From NCBI RefSeq assembly GCF_007655135.1, contig NC_045130.1:30314605-30378604 (forward strand): a stretch of 64,000 nucleotides of DNA, written 5' to 3'. The translations under genes and the position numbers were made by a program. This document shows, in pieces, positions 23,401 to 36,935 of the stretch (within the stretch, counting starts at the first letter, position 1; each line of letters starts with the position of its first letter). Source of the stretch: Punica granatum. Taxonomy: Eukaryota > Streptophyta > Magnoliopsida > Myrtales > Lythraceae. Below the pieces are notes generated by a model. That model did no database searches and was not told where the DNA came from. It was given only the letters and a program-made list of their open reading frames with translations.

Positions 23401-26400
23401 CTCGAGAAGTATTTATACTCAACTGATCTCATGAACTCCTTAGGCTTTAACATGACCTTCTTCGAAGATGCAGAGGTTCTTTGATTTCTTTCTTTCATGA
23501 ATTTTTCGGCCTTAAGTCTAAGAGCTTTGGGCAGATCCCCAATGTAACCATTGCGCTTCTGTAGCTCAGCTGAACATTTTTCTCTCATTATATCAAGATT
23601 CTGAATCACACAAGTGGGGACAACAGAAACAATAAGATAACTAGCAATGTTGGAAAAAAAAGTGCATATATTAGATTAACAGTTCTTTACCGATGACAGG
23701 ATATCAAATTTTGCAACAAAGCTTGTTTTGTGGACGTCAACTCCATCTTCTCCGTAATAAAATTGGACAATGGAACCATCATGGTCACGGACACTATGGT
23801 CATAACAAACTTTTAGACACTCGAGATTTTTTACTAGGCATCTCTGAAGGTATCCGCTACGAGATGTTTTAACTGCAGTATCAACTAACCTGAGGATAGG
23901 AGAGAAAAAGGAAAAAGATTAGCACAAATTATCCAAAGAAATTCTATTACCTAAGTCTAGTTATGTAGAACTAGCTCTTCTGATATCGAAGAAAGGTGCA
24001 CACTTAAGTTGGGGAACTTAGAACGTAATACAAGTAATGGGAGCACCGTTCTAATTCACATTCTAATTCATAACCAGACACCACTCAGCAACATCAGCAA
24101 GATAATCTGGAAACAACAGAGGAAGGAGAACTCAGAGATGATAGTTTATAACCTGAAGATAAAAGCTGCTTCTACCAGATTTTGATCTCTAACAGCATGT
24201 ATCTCGTGGTTAAAAAAATAAAAATAAAAAATAAATAAAAACAATGTATCTCAGAATTTGAGAGACTATTTTCAACAAGCACACGGTGGAATCCAGATGG
24301 ACAACCAAGTATACACCGAGCACACAACCTCTAATTGACTACCGGTGTCAGCTATTTAAACTTTTTCACCCTAGAACCTACAATTCTTTTAACTTTTCAG
24401 AGATAACACTTACAATTATGACCATATAAAAATAAGTCAACTGCTAAACTAAACTTCTAATCCAACTTGGATGAAAGTGATGTCAAGGAAGAGCAGTCAA
24501 ATCAATGTTTGTATACCCTTCACGGCCAGCCATGCAATGGAAGTAATATTCCTGTGGACGTAGACCAGTAAGAAAACGATCAATGATAAAGCCTCCAGCA
24601 CGAGATGCCCAATCCCATGGAGGAAAGGAAGGCAGAGTCTTCCCGGAGACCATTCTAGGAACTCGTTTGCCTTCTAGTTCCTGTTGACCCAAATGAGAAG
24701 ATATCTGCTGGAAGTTGGCCTGCATTCAAAGTTAAAGGAGTTGAAGATAGCAAAAAGAAAGACGAAATTAAAAGGACAAGTTATGGCTAAAATGAGACTA
24801 CTCTGATTTGTGTAGTTTCAATCAAATCCTGATGAATCCTTCTCGAAGACAAAAATAACTTGACAAAGAACCAAAAATACATGCAATTGATCTGGAAAAG
24901 AAAGAGGCATAAAACAGTAGAGGCAGCTGCAAAACATAACAAAGGAGAGGCAATATAATTATAAGGCATCTGAGAACAAAAAAGTAACAAATGGGTAGTG
25001 AATAATTGTCAGTAGTGTAAATAAATGAGACAAGTGAAATCAGAAGCATGAGCACTCACACTGCCACCTTTGGCTCCAGAAGTGGTCATCAACGAGATGC
25101 AATTCTTCCCTGTGGGCTTTAACAACCCTTCAGAAAGAAGGTCTTTCTCGATCTTATTGCTACTCAACTCATTCAGCTTACTAATCATCCGCCTGTCCAA
25201 ATTTGTTAATGCTGCCTCCCCATTGCTGCGAATAACTTCTTCAATCCTCATTTGCAAATCCAATGGATCTGTGATAAATAAATCGAAGCAGATAAGCCAT
25301 AGCCATAACTTTCTTGATTCACAAGCTCACAGAAAATCAATTAATCAGGGACTTCAAATTTTAAAATTCAACCCCTATCCACAAAATCTCAATTCACCCA
25401 GCACTACTGCCCCAGCTGAAGGCACATAACAGAACTTAAGTTGCAAATACACTAATATACAACTACAATTAAGTAAAATATACTGGTAAATCAAATAAGA
25501 AACAAAAGGATTCACATTAAAAGTAGGTAATACTACAGATCTCTAAATGAAGTATTTATTGAAAATGTTCCAAAAACTGAAATCACACATTGACAGAAGA
25601 TGTAAACATGAAAATAAAAGAAAGGCACAAACGCGGTTGAAGTTTAATAAAAGTACAGGATCACTCAACTTCTCATGCAACTCTCTTCAGAACACAGTAA
25701 ATTATTCTCCAATGTCGGAAATGAGAGAAATTTACAACTATAGGCTCGTAATGTCATCCATCAGCATACTCAAATTGAAAATCACTCAAAGCATCAAAGA
25801 AAGTACCTAGGCTATCAGATTTCTTAGCCCCAACAACTCCACGATGGACTTCTTCTCCACATCTTTCACATTCCTCAAGTTGCGCCTTCCTCTTTTCATC
25901 CTTATTCTTCCTCAAGAGAAGATCATCTACTCCACACGTGAACCCATGCATCTGAATCATCATAATTAAATAATGCAAGTCGTGACAATGAGAGTAGCCC
26001 CACTTGCTTCTAGAGCAACACTAGAACCTTTATTTCATCTAAGAAAGTAAACCATAATTAATATGCCTAAGGTAAAGCAGCAGAGACTTGACCTGAAGAA
26101 AAGTTGTAAATAATCGACTGAATGCAGAAAGCAAAATCCCAGCTGCATTTGAGCCATAAAACTCCTGAATTGTATGGACCAGACCGTAGTCGCCAAATTG
26201 AGCCTTATCGATGACCCCAGCAATCAAGTAGTTCTTGAAGATGAAGACAGTGTCTTCTCCAGGCTCTTCAGTTTTTTTTAAATTATCTCTCCCAGCTTCT
26301 TTCCCATTACTGGATTTATCTTTTCGGTGCTGGTCTTCCTTTCCAATTTTTCGCTTGAAAAAATCAGAAGGTATCTTTCCCTGCTTCTCCACACTAAAAG

Positions 26401-29400
26401 GTGGGTGACCTCGGGTTAAATGGTCCATCACTGCAGTGATGACCTATAAGAACACATTGGGATAGTATCAAGATAATCAGTTACAATGAAGGCTCATTGT
26501 CCGTAGGCAGAAATGGATTTATCAACATAAGTAAAAGGTCCCTCTAGAAAACATGATAAATTTTTAATCAGCCAAACGACATCAATATAATGGATTATCA
26601 ACTTAACTAATATCTTTAACATTATTTGCTACCTGTTTTCCTGTCCACAAAGGCTCTGGTTTCAATATTGCGGGCATTGGGTAATGCAAATTCTCTTCAA
26701 AACTAACGACAACCTTCTGACCAGGTCTTGCGACAGAACCCGACCTAGAAGTGCAAACACCTGAACTGTAAAGAAGCTGATTGAATTCATTATAGCTCAG
26801 AAACGTATCCTTCTTTGTTAATAAAGCAGCACTAACAATATGATCCTGCCAATACAAGAGCATAAACAAAATCAGTTTATGCACAACAAATCTGAATAAC
26901 AGAACAAGCTGAATTTTGAGAGTACTGAAGAATAAATACTTGGATCAATGCTCGAATTGGAGATCCATTTGTAGGCTTAACATATTGATTGTTGGCATTC
27001 ACAATGTTGTACGCTTCAGCACGTGAGATTTCATCTTGAGGAAAGTGGACATTCATTTCATCACCATCAAAATCAGCATTATACGTGCTGAGAACAGGCA
27101 GAACTAGATAAATTAAACTCAGCAGATACTAAAACTAACTTCAAATATGGATTCTTATTGACGATCAATCAAACCTGCAATTTGCGTAGTGCATTCGGAG
27201 GGTTTTCTCCCCCTTCAACACACGTACAACATGTGCCATTATACTGGGCTTGTGAAGTGTAGGCTGCCATGCAAAATCAAGTCAATTTTCCTCAATAGCA
27301 AGGGGAAGAACAGACAAGTATACATTCATCTAACTGGTCAATTTAATTCTAAGCCAAGCACCTTTGTATGTCTTGAAGCTTCTCACTAGATAATTAAAGG
27401 AGTTATGCCTTCATGTCATGTACTTAAAACTTTAATAAAACAATTAGAATATGTCCTCATGTCAAATTAAAAGATACCTGTCTATTGACCAACACTATAT
27501 CCCCGTCTCGCAAGTGGCGATGCACGACTTTGCCCTCAAACTCATGATCAGAATTTCTTCCAGGTTGGGTGACCACGCCTCTCGAGGATGGTAATTTTCT
27601 AGATATTGTTATTCGCCTTTTTTTTTCATTTAGTAGTTTGGAAGGACGACAGAATTTCTCAATGTAGTGCGTGGCTCCAGGATGTACATCAGGGCCGTTG
27701 ATAATGGCTTTTCGCAAATCAACAATATTCCAAGGCATGACTTTCTGTACATTTGTTAGAACAAGAAAAACTGGGATAATCAGCACCCCAAAAATATCCA
27801 ATAAAGCATCAGAAGCAGAAAGAACTATGTCCACTTGGCATATAGTTTCGGTCTAATTAAGCATAGACTTTTTCGATTACTGTACATAACTACATACTCC
27901 ATGTCGATCACTTGAACAAGTTTTTGAAATTAATTAATTATAAATCCAACAATCATATTCCTGCAAAAGTAAGAATTTACCTCAGGATAGGTTAATCTTA
28001 AGGCGAAATATGGAGGAATGCCGATTTCATTAACTGCTAGATATGGATCCGGTGATATAACAGATCGACATGCGTAATTGACCCTTTTGCCCATCATATT
28101 CTGGCGGAAGAGGCCTTCCTTCTTCTCTAACAGCTGACATATTCCTGAAGCCACATCTCTTTGACCTGGACCTACCCAAGGAAAAAACACATCTGCATAA
28201 GCACTGACAATTATCCGAATGTGAAGATCACACAAAAATCGGATCATCCCTATGAAAATAAGCGAAAAAGAATATATCATAACACTAACCCCCAGCAGTT
28301 TTGCTATCAAATAGCACATTTACAGATTGTTGAAGATCCATCCACCGGCTAATAATGCTCCTACGCTCCAACTTGTTAATATGAGCATTTCCCAGAGATA
28401 TGTTGGACTGCAGTACCTTAGTTAATAAAACAGTTTGAGGATGCTCCATCACCTACCATTAGAAGATCATCAAAAGATAAACAGATTAAGACACATCTGA
28501 TTAAGGCAAATCTCAACAAGCCAAAGAAGATTTCAAAAGGGAAATGAGTCCACCAGAAGACAAACTTCCACATTAACTGATGGCATATGGGCTTGGATTC
28601 TAGGATGGTTAATATATATCTTGAATGATGCTTCTCCGAGAAGTACAATAAAGGATCCCATTTGATTGGCTTATTGTCATCAGTCACTACTAATGGAGTG
28701 ATTGAGAGAAGACAATGGGAAAAATGATAAGGCTCCACAGAATTCTTGTTCTAAAAAAGAGATACTTGCAATTTGCGAACTGCTGAGAAATTCTCTGCCA
28801 CGGTAAGTTAAACAGATCATTGAGAATGAGATAACTTACTGAATCACCTCCCTTGGAAGGGGGACGAAATTTGATTGGAGGCACAAGAATAGTCTCCAAG
28901 AAAAACATGGAATGTCCTGCTTCTGTTCCAGTACTCTGCTGCTGAATGTCGCTGATAAATGAGCATAAGCGTGCTTCATTTTCCCAAAGAAGTTTTACAA
29001 GCTCTTTCACCTGTTGAAATCACAGCTCTCATATTTATGTTTCTGACAATTGTACAAAGACAAATTACAATGCTCAGGACGGGCATAAAGTATTTGTTTT
29101 CTAAGACAAGAGAGGGGATAGGATCTTCCTTTTCTTATTTTTCTTCATATGATGAAATATAACTTTCATCGAAGAATATTGAGATGCAGAGGGTACGTTT
29201 ACAGAAAGAAGTCAACAAAGGAACGAGAGAATTAAGACAATTGTATCTAGCAATACAAAAATATCACTTCTGTAACTAAAGTGCTTATAGAATCTCAACT
29301 ACCTTAGAGGTCCCTTGATTTCTGTACACCCTTGTAGTCCAAAAGACAGAAAGAAGTAACATGCCAGAGGTCCTTCCTTTACAAATCTTTTACTAAAGAA

Positions 29401-32017
29401 CACAAATAATTTCTAGCAGACATGGTATGTGTCTAACTCAAATAGCTTCCCTAGATTGAAAGGAATGTGACTGCTGATAAAAATTTAAAATATATATGGC
29501 ATGCGATTACGACCCGATAACCCATCTTGGCAAATAACATACCGTTGAAGGCAATAATGGTCCTGAGAAGAAATGCTTCTGCTTCAAATACTCACGAGGC
29601 ACCTTGGCACCTTTTTTACCATGTCCTTTTCCTGTATTGGTTTTCTCAGATGCAATGGTAGATGTATCTGTCTCAGTGGTATCTACGCCTTTCCCATATA
29701 GGCCGACATTTTGTTCATCTTCTGCCTCAAGCACAGAATCCTCATCATCTCCATCAGCTAACGGCCCCTTTAACTCACGCCCTTTAATAATGTTTGCTCT
29801 AGTCTCAGCACCCGACATACCTTGCTGTTATAAAGCAAAACTTCTAATTTAGTCCCAAAAATGTATATGCAATATATCCTAGATAAAATGGTCCTAAACA
29901 ACTAGAAAGTTGAATGTTGAATCTATTTTTGTAATTCACTATAACAGCCTACAATTATTTGGATGAGAAATGAAGCCATTTTACTTTATCAACAGGGTCA
30001 TCTGAACTTAGTAATCATGCATTAGTAACAACAATATCAATCTAAGACAGGAATCAAATTCAATGGGCAAACAAATAGTGTAAGGTTGAGTTCTTATTTC
30101 CAATGAACTCTTTTTTTTTACCAGTTTAAAAAAAAAAGTACCATTAAAAGGAATGGGAAAGAAGTGTTAATCAGACGTGTCCACTTTAGGCAACATAATC
30201 TCAAGGTTAGAATAGGTACATGAAAATATCACATCTCATTAAATGCCTTCCTATGGCAGAGAAAATAAGAAATAGTAACATTTTCACACCAGCTTTATAT
30301 ATAGAAACGACTCCTTGGTTTCAAAGACATGGGAATAGATCTTCAAGAAAAATGTCAAACTAAATCTAAAGCAATAACGTTGTACCTCCACAAATCTCCT
30401 TTTTCCCCTCCTTTTCTTTTCTCAAATAAGTTCCCCATATAAGTTCCCCATAGTGAAATTTCCTCCAATTCAACTTCAAAAGTTAAAATGAGTTCACATA
30501 CCATGTGAAACCATCCAAATGTAGGTTTAGTGACAGTAGGGTTTTTAGCTTTGCAGTTCTTGCACTCCTTAGATTTGGGCTTCATAAACTTATTCAAAAT
30601 TGACATTGCTTCACTAAATTGAAGTGAAGTCCACTGCTGCTTTTCCTTCATATACGTGGAACTTTCATCATGTGATTCGGAACTCAGAGCAGAACTCGAT
30701 ACATCGCAGACATTTCCATCCTCTGAAAATGATGAATCAGTTGGCAGAAACGAATCCAATTTCTTTGCCCCAATGACATCACCTCTTGCAATCAGTTCGA
30801 GTTGAGCAACATATTTTTCAATCTTCAGTTACAAAAATATAAAGATAATGTTAGCGAGGACTTAAAAAAAGGTAGAACTAATGGCTCAATGATTTTTGAT
30901 ACAATATGATTTTAAATTTCAATTACCTGGCTTCTACTTTCCCTAAAATGATTGCAGAAGAAACAAGTCCTTCTTATAAGGTTGTGGAGAACATTAAAAA
31001 GCAGAGGATTATACACAGGATGGACGAGATCAATGTGCCCACAGTGTCCTGGGCAATAATATGCTTTTTCACCACAGGATTTGCAGCTGCCAAAGAGGAA
31101 TCAGATATATCAGAATACAGCGGTTCCTAATATTGAAATCACAAAAGAAAGAAATGAATTTGTAACACAGGTTGCAAATAAATCAGCACCTCAAGATCAT
31201 AGTCTCAGCAAATAAAGAAATTCAACAAGGCAAATTCAGAACCGCCCAGGTAAAGCCTCCTAAAAACTAATCAGGAAGGTGGTGCCAAGCAATGGCAAAA
31301 GCACGAAAATCAAAAAGCATAGCTCCAAGAACCCAGAGCTTCCAATCTGATAAAGGCTTAACACTTATATGTCAAGTGATATTGTATTACGAAAAGGAGG
31401 AGAAACGGGCTTACGGTGCGTCATCTAGAGGCCCCAACAGTGGATCATACAATCCACCAGGCACAGGCCGTTGCACGTTATCTAGCAGCACGGGATTCGT
31501 AAGTTTCGTAACACTGTGCTTCCGGACTTCATCATCTGTGAAGAAACGAAAGCTAACGGCCTCCACTGTCTCTGTAGTTTCCTGCAATAACACTACTCTT
31601 AAAATTTGAAATGGCATAAAGATATATAGGAATCAGCAATCTGGAAATGCGCGAGTCTCCTGCTGAAAAATGGTATTTTGACAATGGCCAAGTCACGTTT
31701 GTACGTTTTTACGGATTTGTGAATGAAAAACAACTATCTATCGAGAAAAAAAATCCAGGAACTAGAGGAACCAACTCGGGCGGCAAAGAGGAAACCGAGA
31801 AACATCAGTGCCTTCACACACACGAACACGTACAGAATTAAAATCCAAAGGCAACATATGACAACGTTAAAGCACTACAACGAAGTCCCACATGGAAACC
31901 ACATTCAACAGGAGACATTTTCAGAGCGCAGCACCGTCAATCAAACTTCAAATGCAAAGAATGAACAAGCCGCAATAGCTGAGGTGAGGGAGAGGTGACC
32001 TCGGGGGGTTGGGCCAT
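20471..32017 (-). CDS. NRPA1: DNA-directed RNA polymerase I subunit 1 (largest subunit)
   Basis: This is the catalytic subunit of nucleolar RNA polymerase I, which makes the large pre-rRNA. Twenty-one exons join in phase: 32000-32017, 31415-31581, 30927-31086, 30502-30822, 29543-29824, 28840-29010, 28290-28452, 27981-28171, 27478-27744, 27175-27263, 26940-27087, 26633-26845, 26093-26443, 25807-25951, 25060-25268, 24517-24719, 23691-23889, 23329-23600, 22993-23133, 21624-22380, 20471-21067. They give 1687 residues, close to the family's usual size. Visible landmarks are the zinc-ribbon CKSC and CPGHCGH (residues 63-79), CKNC (202-205), [16 protein letters not shown], the active-site [12 protein letters not shown] (about 613-624) whose three aspartates bind magnesium, and the trigger-loop/bridge region QPGEPVG with [13 protein letters not shown] (about 1170-1191). 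Exon 20 encodes a long acidic, probably disordered insert typical of Pol I. The first exon is only 18 nt (MAQPPE) with a weak donor, so the exact start is less certain than the rest. Confidence 0.96.
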
Positions 32018-32124
32018 GGCGGCAGCTGGATTTGAGCTTGAAATTGAGACGTTGGAGATGGAGATGGGGTGGAGGAGGAGGAGGAACAAGACGGTGAGAG
32101 GTGTCGGAAGGACAGGGAAGGTTG

Positions 32125-32133
32125 TTAGGGTTT
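32125..32133 (-). promoter_or_regulatory. Telo-box (AAACCCTAA) upstream of NRPA1
   Basis: AAACCCTAA on the coding strand of NRPA1, about 108 bp before its ATG. Telo-boxes are known to be enriched in promoters of plant ribosomal-protein and ribosome-biogenesis genes, which fits a Pol I subunit. The motif is seen; its use is inferred. Confidence 0.55.
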
Positions 32134-32310
32134 AAGCTGGAGAAACGAGCAAACAAAGGGGCTTAAGCCGGTTCAGTTTATGGCGGGCGCGGCACCGAAA
32201 AACTGAAACGGATCTTAGGAAACCGGTCCGAGGCCGGTTCAAGCCGGATTCTTAAGGCACCAGCAGCTCGGGCTCGAGCAAGAACGGCTCTGTGTCGCGG
32301 CTGGTTCAAG

Positions 32311-32319
32311 AAACCCTAG
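32311..32319 (+). promoter_or_regulatory. Second telo-box-like motif upstream of NRPA1
   Basis: AAACCCTAG lies about 294 bp before the NRPA1 ATG, on the opposite strand to the first. A GA microsatellite (32459-32484) lies further upstream. Whether it is within the active promoter is unknown. Confidence 0.4.
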
Positions 32320-32453
32320 AATCGGGGTTGTCGGGGTAAGGCCGATGGCCGAGGAGGTGGCGGAAAGCGCGGGGCGAAGTTGGGAAGAGGCTGAGGCGCA
32401 TGAACGGGACGGTAGAAAGATTGCAAGGTTTGCTCGGGTCGGCGGGGCTCCGG

Positions 32454-32458
<5 letters not shown>

Positions 32459-32484
<26 letters not shown>
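32459..32484. repeat. GA microsatellite in NRPA1 upstream region
   Basis: About 13 AG units. GA/CT runs near plant transcription starts are common and may bind BPC-type GAGA factors. Sequence from 32018 to 32560 is unusually G+C rich and is the likely promoter. Confidence 0.8.
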
Positions 32485-32686
32485 TTGAGCTCGAGCAGAG
32501 TCCAGTTCCAGTATAGTGGTGAATATGCTTATGCGGTTCTCTTTTTCCAGTCCCCAAACTTTATGTTCTCTTAAAATGATCTCGAAGTTCTAATTTAGCA
32601 AAATCTAGTCCTCCAACTTGCCCATAATTTTCGGTGACTGTGATTGATACCTGATGAAAATTCTAGGTTAATTTATTAAAGAAAAA

Positions 32687-33452
32687 GGAGAGTATAAATC
32701 CTATAAGTTTTACGTTTTTTGAATTTCAATCTTATAAATTTCATTTTTCAAAAATATTTCCTATAAATTTGATGCATATGACACTTTTGGTCTTACCTGT
32801 TACTGGTCCTCGAAGCTCCTCATGTGGACTTCACAATTTTAATTTTTTTTATCCACATGGCGATTTGTTTTTGGCTTAAAATTACAAGTATTAAAAAAAT
32901 TAAAAGAAAATATAAAAATTAAAAAAATTAAAAAGATTTCCCACCCAGGAGGGGCTGAGTGTTAGCTGGGCGAGGTTGACAAGATGAGGTGCTCCCTTTC
33001 TAGCCACCCTTCCTTTCAAGCGACCCTAGCCACTTCGGCAAAGTCATTAGATAAAATAGATGGAGGGAGAGAGAGGGGTGCCCCGATCCTCGGGTGGGCG
33101 GCCACCTCCCTCTCCCAATGACTTTGAATAGACTCTAGTGAAGTCGTTGGGAGGGAGGGGCTGTCAAAGGAAGGAGCACTTCTGATCATTTTTTTTATTT
33201 TGTTATTCATTTTTAAATTTTTATTTATTCATTTTCATTTTTCTTTATTTTGAAAATTTTCAATTTTAAGCAATAATAAGTTGCCCCGTTAACAAAATTA
33301 ACGACGTCAAGTTACATCAGCCGCTCCATGATGTTCAGTAATGGTATGACTAAAAGTGTACTACTGAATAAACTTATAAGACTGACTTTTATAAAACAAT
33401 ACTGATAGGTTTAAAGTACAAAAACTTATAGAACTCGTATCGTACTTCTCCC
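32687..33452. mobile_element. Mutator-like MITE with degenerate TIRs
   Basis: The left end (GGAGAGTATAAATCCTATAA) and right end (inverse reading GGGAGAAGTACGATACGAGT) are imperfect inverted repeats that continue for over 100 bp (shared CTATAAGTTTT and ACACTTTTGGTC-like stretches). The 9-bp flanks AAAGAAAAA (32678-32686) and AACAAAAAA (33453-33461) match at 8 of 9. The centre is a mixed A+T and G+C segment with no transposase. It is older than the MULE at 9.5 kb. Confidence 0.7.
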
Positions 33453-33461
33453 AACAAAAAA

Positions 33462-34909
33462 GCTATGCTTTGCTATCTTTCCTCAGTGTAGCCAAAAATG
33501 AAAGTCATTTATATTTTTATTTATTTATTTATATAAAACATATAAAGTTACGCTAGAAGGCGAGTGGGGTGGGTTCTCCCACTCGCGGGGTCCACCCCTC
33601 TCCTTTGTTTTGTTTTTAATGTTTTCCAAATTTTTGTTTAATATCATTCGTAAGTTATGTAATTTTGTTTCTCAATGCGCACCATTTATATTCGGAAGTT
33701 CAACAGTCCCAGTTAATTTAAGTTCGAGCAACGTGCTTATTAAAAAATAAAACTCTCTCAATCGTGAATTTTTCTAATCATAATACTCGTGAATTTTTCT
33801 AATCACAACACTCGAACTCGAAATCTTGCTTTAAAGGAACAAACCCAACTTACATAAAACCAACCTATATTGATAGAAAGTTTATTTCAACTTATAACCA
33901 ATTTAAATTCTCTTTTTATTTATGATGTTAGAAGTGTTTTTTTTTTTTGAAAAATAAGGTTATGCCAGTTTATTGATTGAGACTGATTTTCGTTTATTTG
34001 TTCACTTGATGATTGTGACTATGAGATGCTTTTAATAAATATCGAATTCCTACTACAAGTAAAATTAGCGGTCCATTTAAGACTTACTATATTGCAATTA
34101 TGGTTTTCTAATTATAAATATTAAAATTCAATTAAGATTACTGAGAAGAACTGTTTGGCTTATAAATCATATAAAATATTAATCAGTACAATCTTTTGTA
34201 AAATTTAAATTATTTACTATTAAAATTTAAAAGAGAGTTCATAAGTTTTATAAATAATAAGTTTTATCATTAATTTCAATTATGCTATATATTGATTATT
34301 AATTTATTACACAAATTACTATAATAAATCAAAAAATTAATGAATTTTTTTTTCCCAGCAGGAGCACCGCGTGGATTTTTTTACCCCAGTTGATATTAAT
34401 TGCTGAATATTATGGCAACAAGATGACTCTGTGGACACTGAAAGCCGTTCATGAGCAGACCTGCAGAGGCAAAAAAATGCACGATCCTGATAGAGTGAGG
34501 GAGGGCCATGAAGAGGAACTGAGGTCAGTTTTTCTTCGAGGTGGCACACCCACAGTTACGGTTTTTCTGCAAGGTGGATTCAGCTAGCAATCGACACGTA
34601 ACTGGTGCTCACACCGCAGTTACACTAAGTCGGCCTTTTTTGTGCTCTTATTATACACATATTGAAACAAACATCCTGGGGCGAATTGAGCTCCATGGCC
34701 TACATGAACATTTCCATGAACATGAAGAAGATGGTGAGGAGTGGACAAGGGTTTGTTTTCATATGGAAAGTCTACAGTCACCCAATGGCCAGCATCGTTG
34801 TGTATGATATCAACTATAAACATACGGTGAGTATCACGTGACTGTATAAAACTCAATCAATAATCGACACATGCAAAAGTAACAGTCATAATCTAGAAAA
34901 ATTAAATTG
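33462..34909. other. Intergenic DNA, possible SINE relic at 33.7-33.9 kb
   Basis: On the minus strand about 33770-33900 contains GATTTCGAGTTCGAGTGT, a polymerase III B-box-like motif, below TAGGTTGGTTTTATG, and a short direct repeat GTGAATTTTTCTAATCA. This looks like a decayed SINE. An open frame on the minus strand at 34620-34856 has no recognisable homology. Nothing else is visible. Confidence 0.4.
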
Positions 34910-35096
34910 TTTTTCGATATGAATCCCGGTATCCGAAAGTCCGATGGTCCTCGATTAATCATATCGAGTCAAGTCGGCCGAGTAAGGAGTAAAGCTATCC
35001 CAATCAAGGATTTTTTTTTTTCCATTTACAAGACTTGAATCCAAGACCTAATTTAAGAGAACGAATGTCGAACCGCTTGAACTAACTCTTATTGAT
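34910..35096 (-). mobile_element. tRNA-derived SINE, family 1
   Basis: On the minus strand the head has an A-box-like TAGTTCAAGCGGTT and a B-box-like GGATTCAAGTC at normal spacing. A body follows that ends GGATACCGGGATTCATATCG and a T/A-rich tail. The body recurs, 5'-truncated, at 60071-60162 and 60381-60490, also on the minus strand. No clear target duplication was seen. Confidence 0.65.
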
Positions 35097-36930
35097 ATAC
35101 AATTACTTGTTAACCTCTATATGTACCAATTGCTAATTGAATTTTATGCTGTCATGTGACTGTGTAATACTTACCAAATATCTTCTCGACATCGATGGTC
35201 ACATGAAAATCAATAAAACACTCATTAATTAAATACTCATGCATGCTCGAAATCAGTTATCATGCCTCAGATATCAACTAGATGTGGGGCTTTTGATTTT
35301 TCAATTTCCACCTTCACCTCAATATAATTTCGTCCGTTATTTACCACTAGTTGTAATATAGATGTCTGCTCTGGTAATTTTACGGCTGTTGTAGGCGCGG
35401 TTTTTAAGCCCCTGATGACTTGAGAAAGTTAGATTAGGCCTAGGCTTGAGAACAAATTCGACTCGCCACTTCACCTATTTATTTGGCCGGTGAGTTACCT
35501 AAATCTCTAATTGAGGTCAAAATAATAACCATGGAGGGACTTTCTATTTTTTACTCGATCTTGCACTAGAAATCTACATTCAGGGTTCTATTACAATGCC
35601 AATGCCCACAAGCAAGGGCATTGCCGAATCGGTACCCTCCTGGATATCACTACATAACATTAGTTTTAATTATTGTCCAATTATTTAATCCTAAGAGTCC
35701 TGGGCCTTATACGTATATATACATATATGCAAGTATAAGATTACACATGGTACATATATTCATCCATCCATTCATCTCCATTCGCATCTCATTCAATCAT
35801 AACAATTGGGCCAAATGGGCCATGGCGGGCCAAATCCATTTTCATGGATCAAGTGGACCTAGAAATGGGCTAATGGCCCAAAAATTGGAAAATGGGCGGC
35901 CTGGGGCCCTTATCTTAGAAAATCCTAAGTCAATTTTCCTAAATCTACTCATTTTAATCACATTTTTTTTCTTCTTTTTAATTTTCTTCAGTATTATCAA
36001 AAGCCAAGTTTAATGATTATCTGATTAATCCCCAATTTTTTTTTAAAACAATCCTAAGTCCCTCAGGGCCAAGATTAGCCTTTTTCATGAATTCGTAGGA
36101 CTATTTGGAATGAGTAGATTATCCCCAAAAATCATGATTTAAGTGTCAAATATAAGTGATTAATCACTTTTAGTGACAATTAATCAATTATTACTCAAGT
36201 TGGACACAATCTATTAATTTCAATTTTTAGCCAATTGAGGAATTTAATCAATTTGACACCTGACTCTAAGAGCCCTCATCCCCAGAGGTCACGTGGACAT
36301 ACTTTGATTAAGCCTAAGACTCTTATCTAAATGGATGGATAATTCTCGATTCTCATGGATTAAATGTCAAGTGTACATGATTAACCAAATTGGCCAATTA
36401 GACATCAATTTGACACTTAAAACCCCCAACATTCAATTCGGCCGTCAGTGCATACATTTCATAGATTCAATTAATTTCATTTCTAAGGCCACATGAGACA
36501 ATTAACCCAATTTAGAATTCGATCCCTAAATGGCCGACACCTAGACAACCCATTTCCAAATGATTTTAGACCAATTAATCAAGAACCGAGAGCTAACAAG
36601 AGGAATTCACCAATTTTGGACTAATTAGCACACTAACTTACTAGGCCATTCCTAGACCCGAGGCTTAGCGAGCAAATTTAAATATAATCCTAGTAATAAT
36701 CTAAAGAGATAAAGGCGTGAGGAAAACTTCCTTTTTTTTTTTTTGTTATTTTTGTACAGGACATGTACCTTTACGAGATCACAACAACAAAATAACAAAT
36801 GTGACGCAGTAAATACATATAATCGATGCATCAGAAAATTTTCCAGGCTTGAAATATCACTTAGGCTCTTGAGGGCTTTTGTTACGTTAAAAACATAACT
36901 TGCAACAAAAACCCCAGCTAAACATCATCC
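35097..36930. other. Unassigned repeat-like intergenic DNA
   Basis: No coding motif is present. Style and composition resemble LTR or leader sequence of an old retrotransposon, but I found no matching second LTR, primer site or duplication in the window. Confidence 0.4.
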
Positions 36931-36935
36931 ACTAT

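Noticed and set aside
32306..32557. Minus-strand Ser/Pro-rich protein upstream of NRPA1
   Set aside because: Starts upstream of the promoter-like region, contains the GA microsatellite as Leu-Ser repeats and matches nothing known; best seen as G+C-rich promoter DNA.
34620..34856. Minus-strand 78-residue His-rich protein
   Set aside because: No homology or splice context; probably chance.
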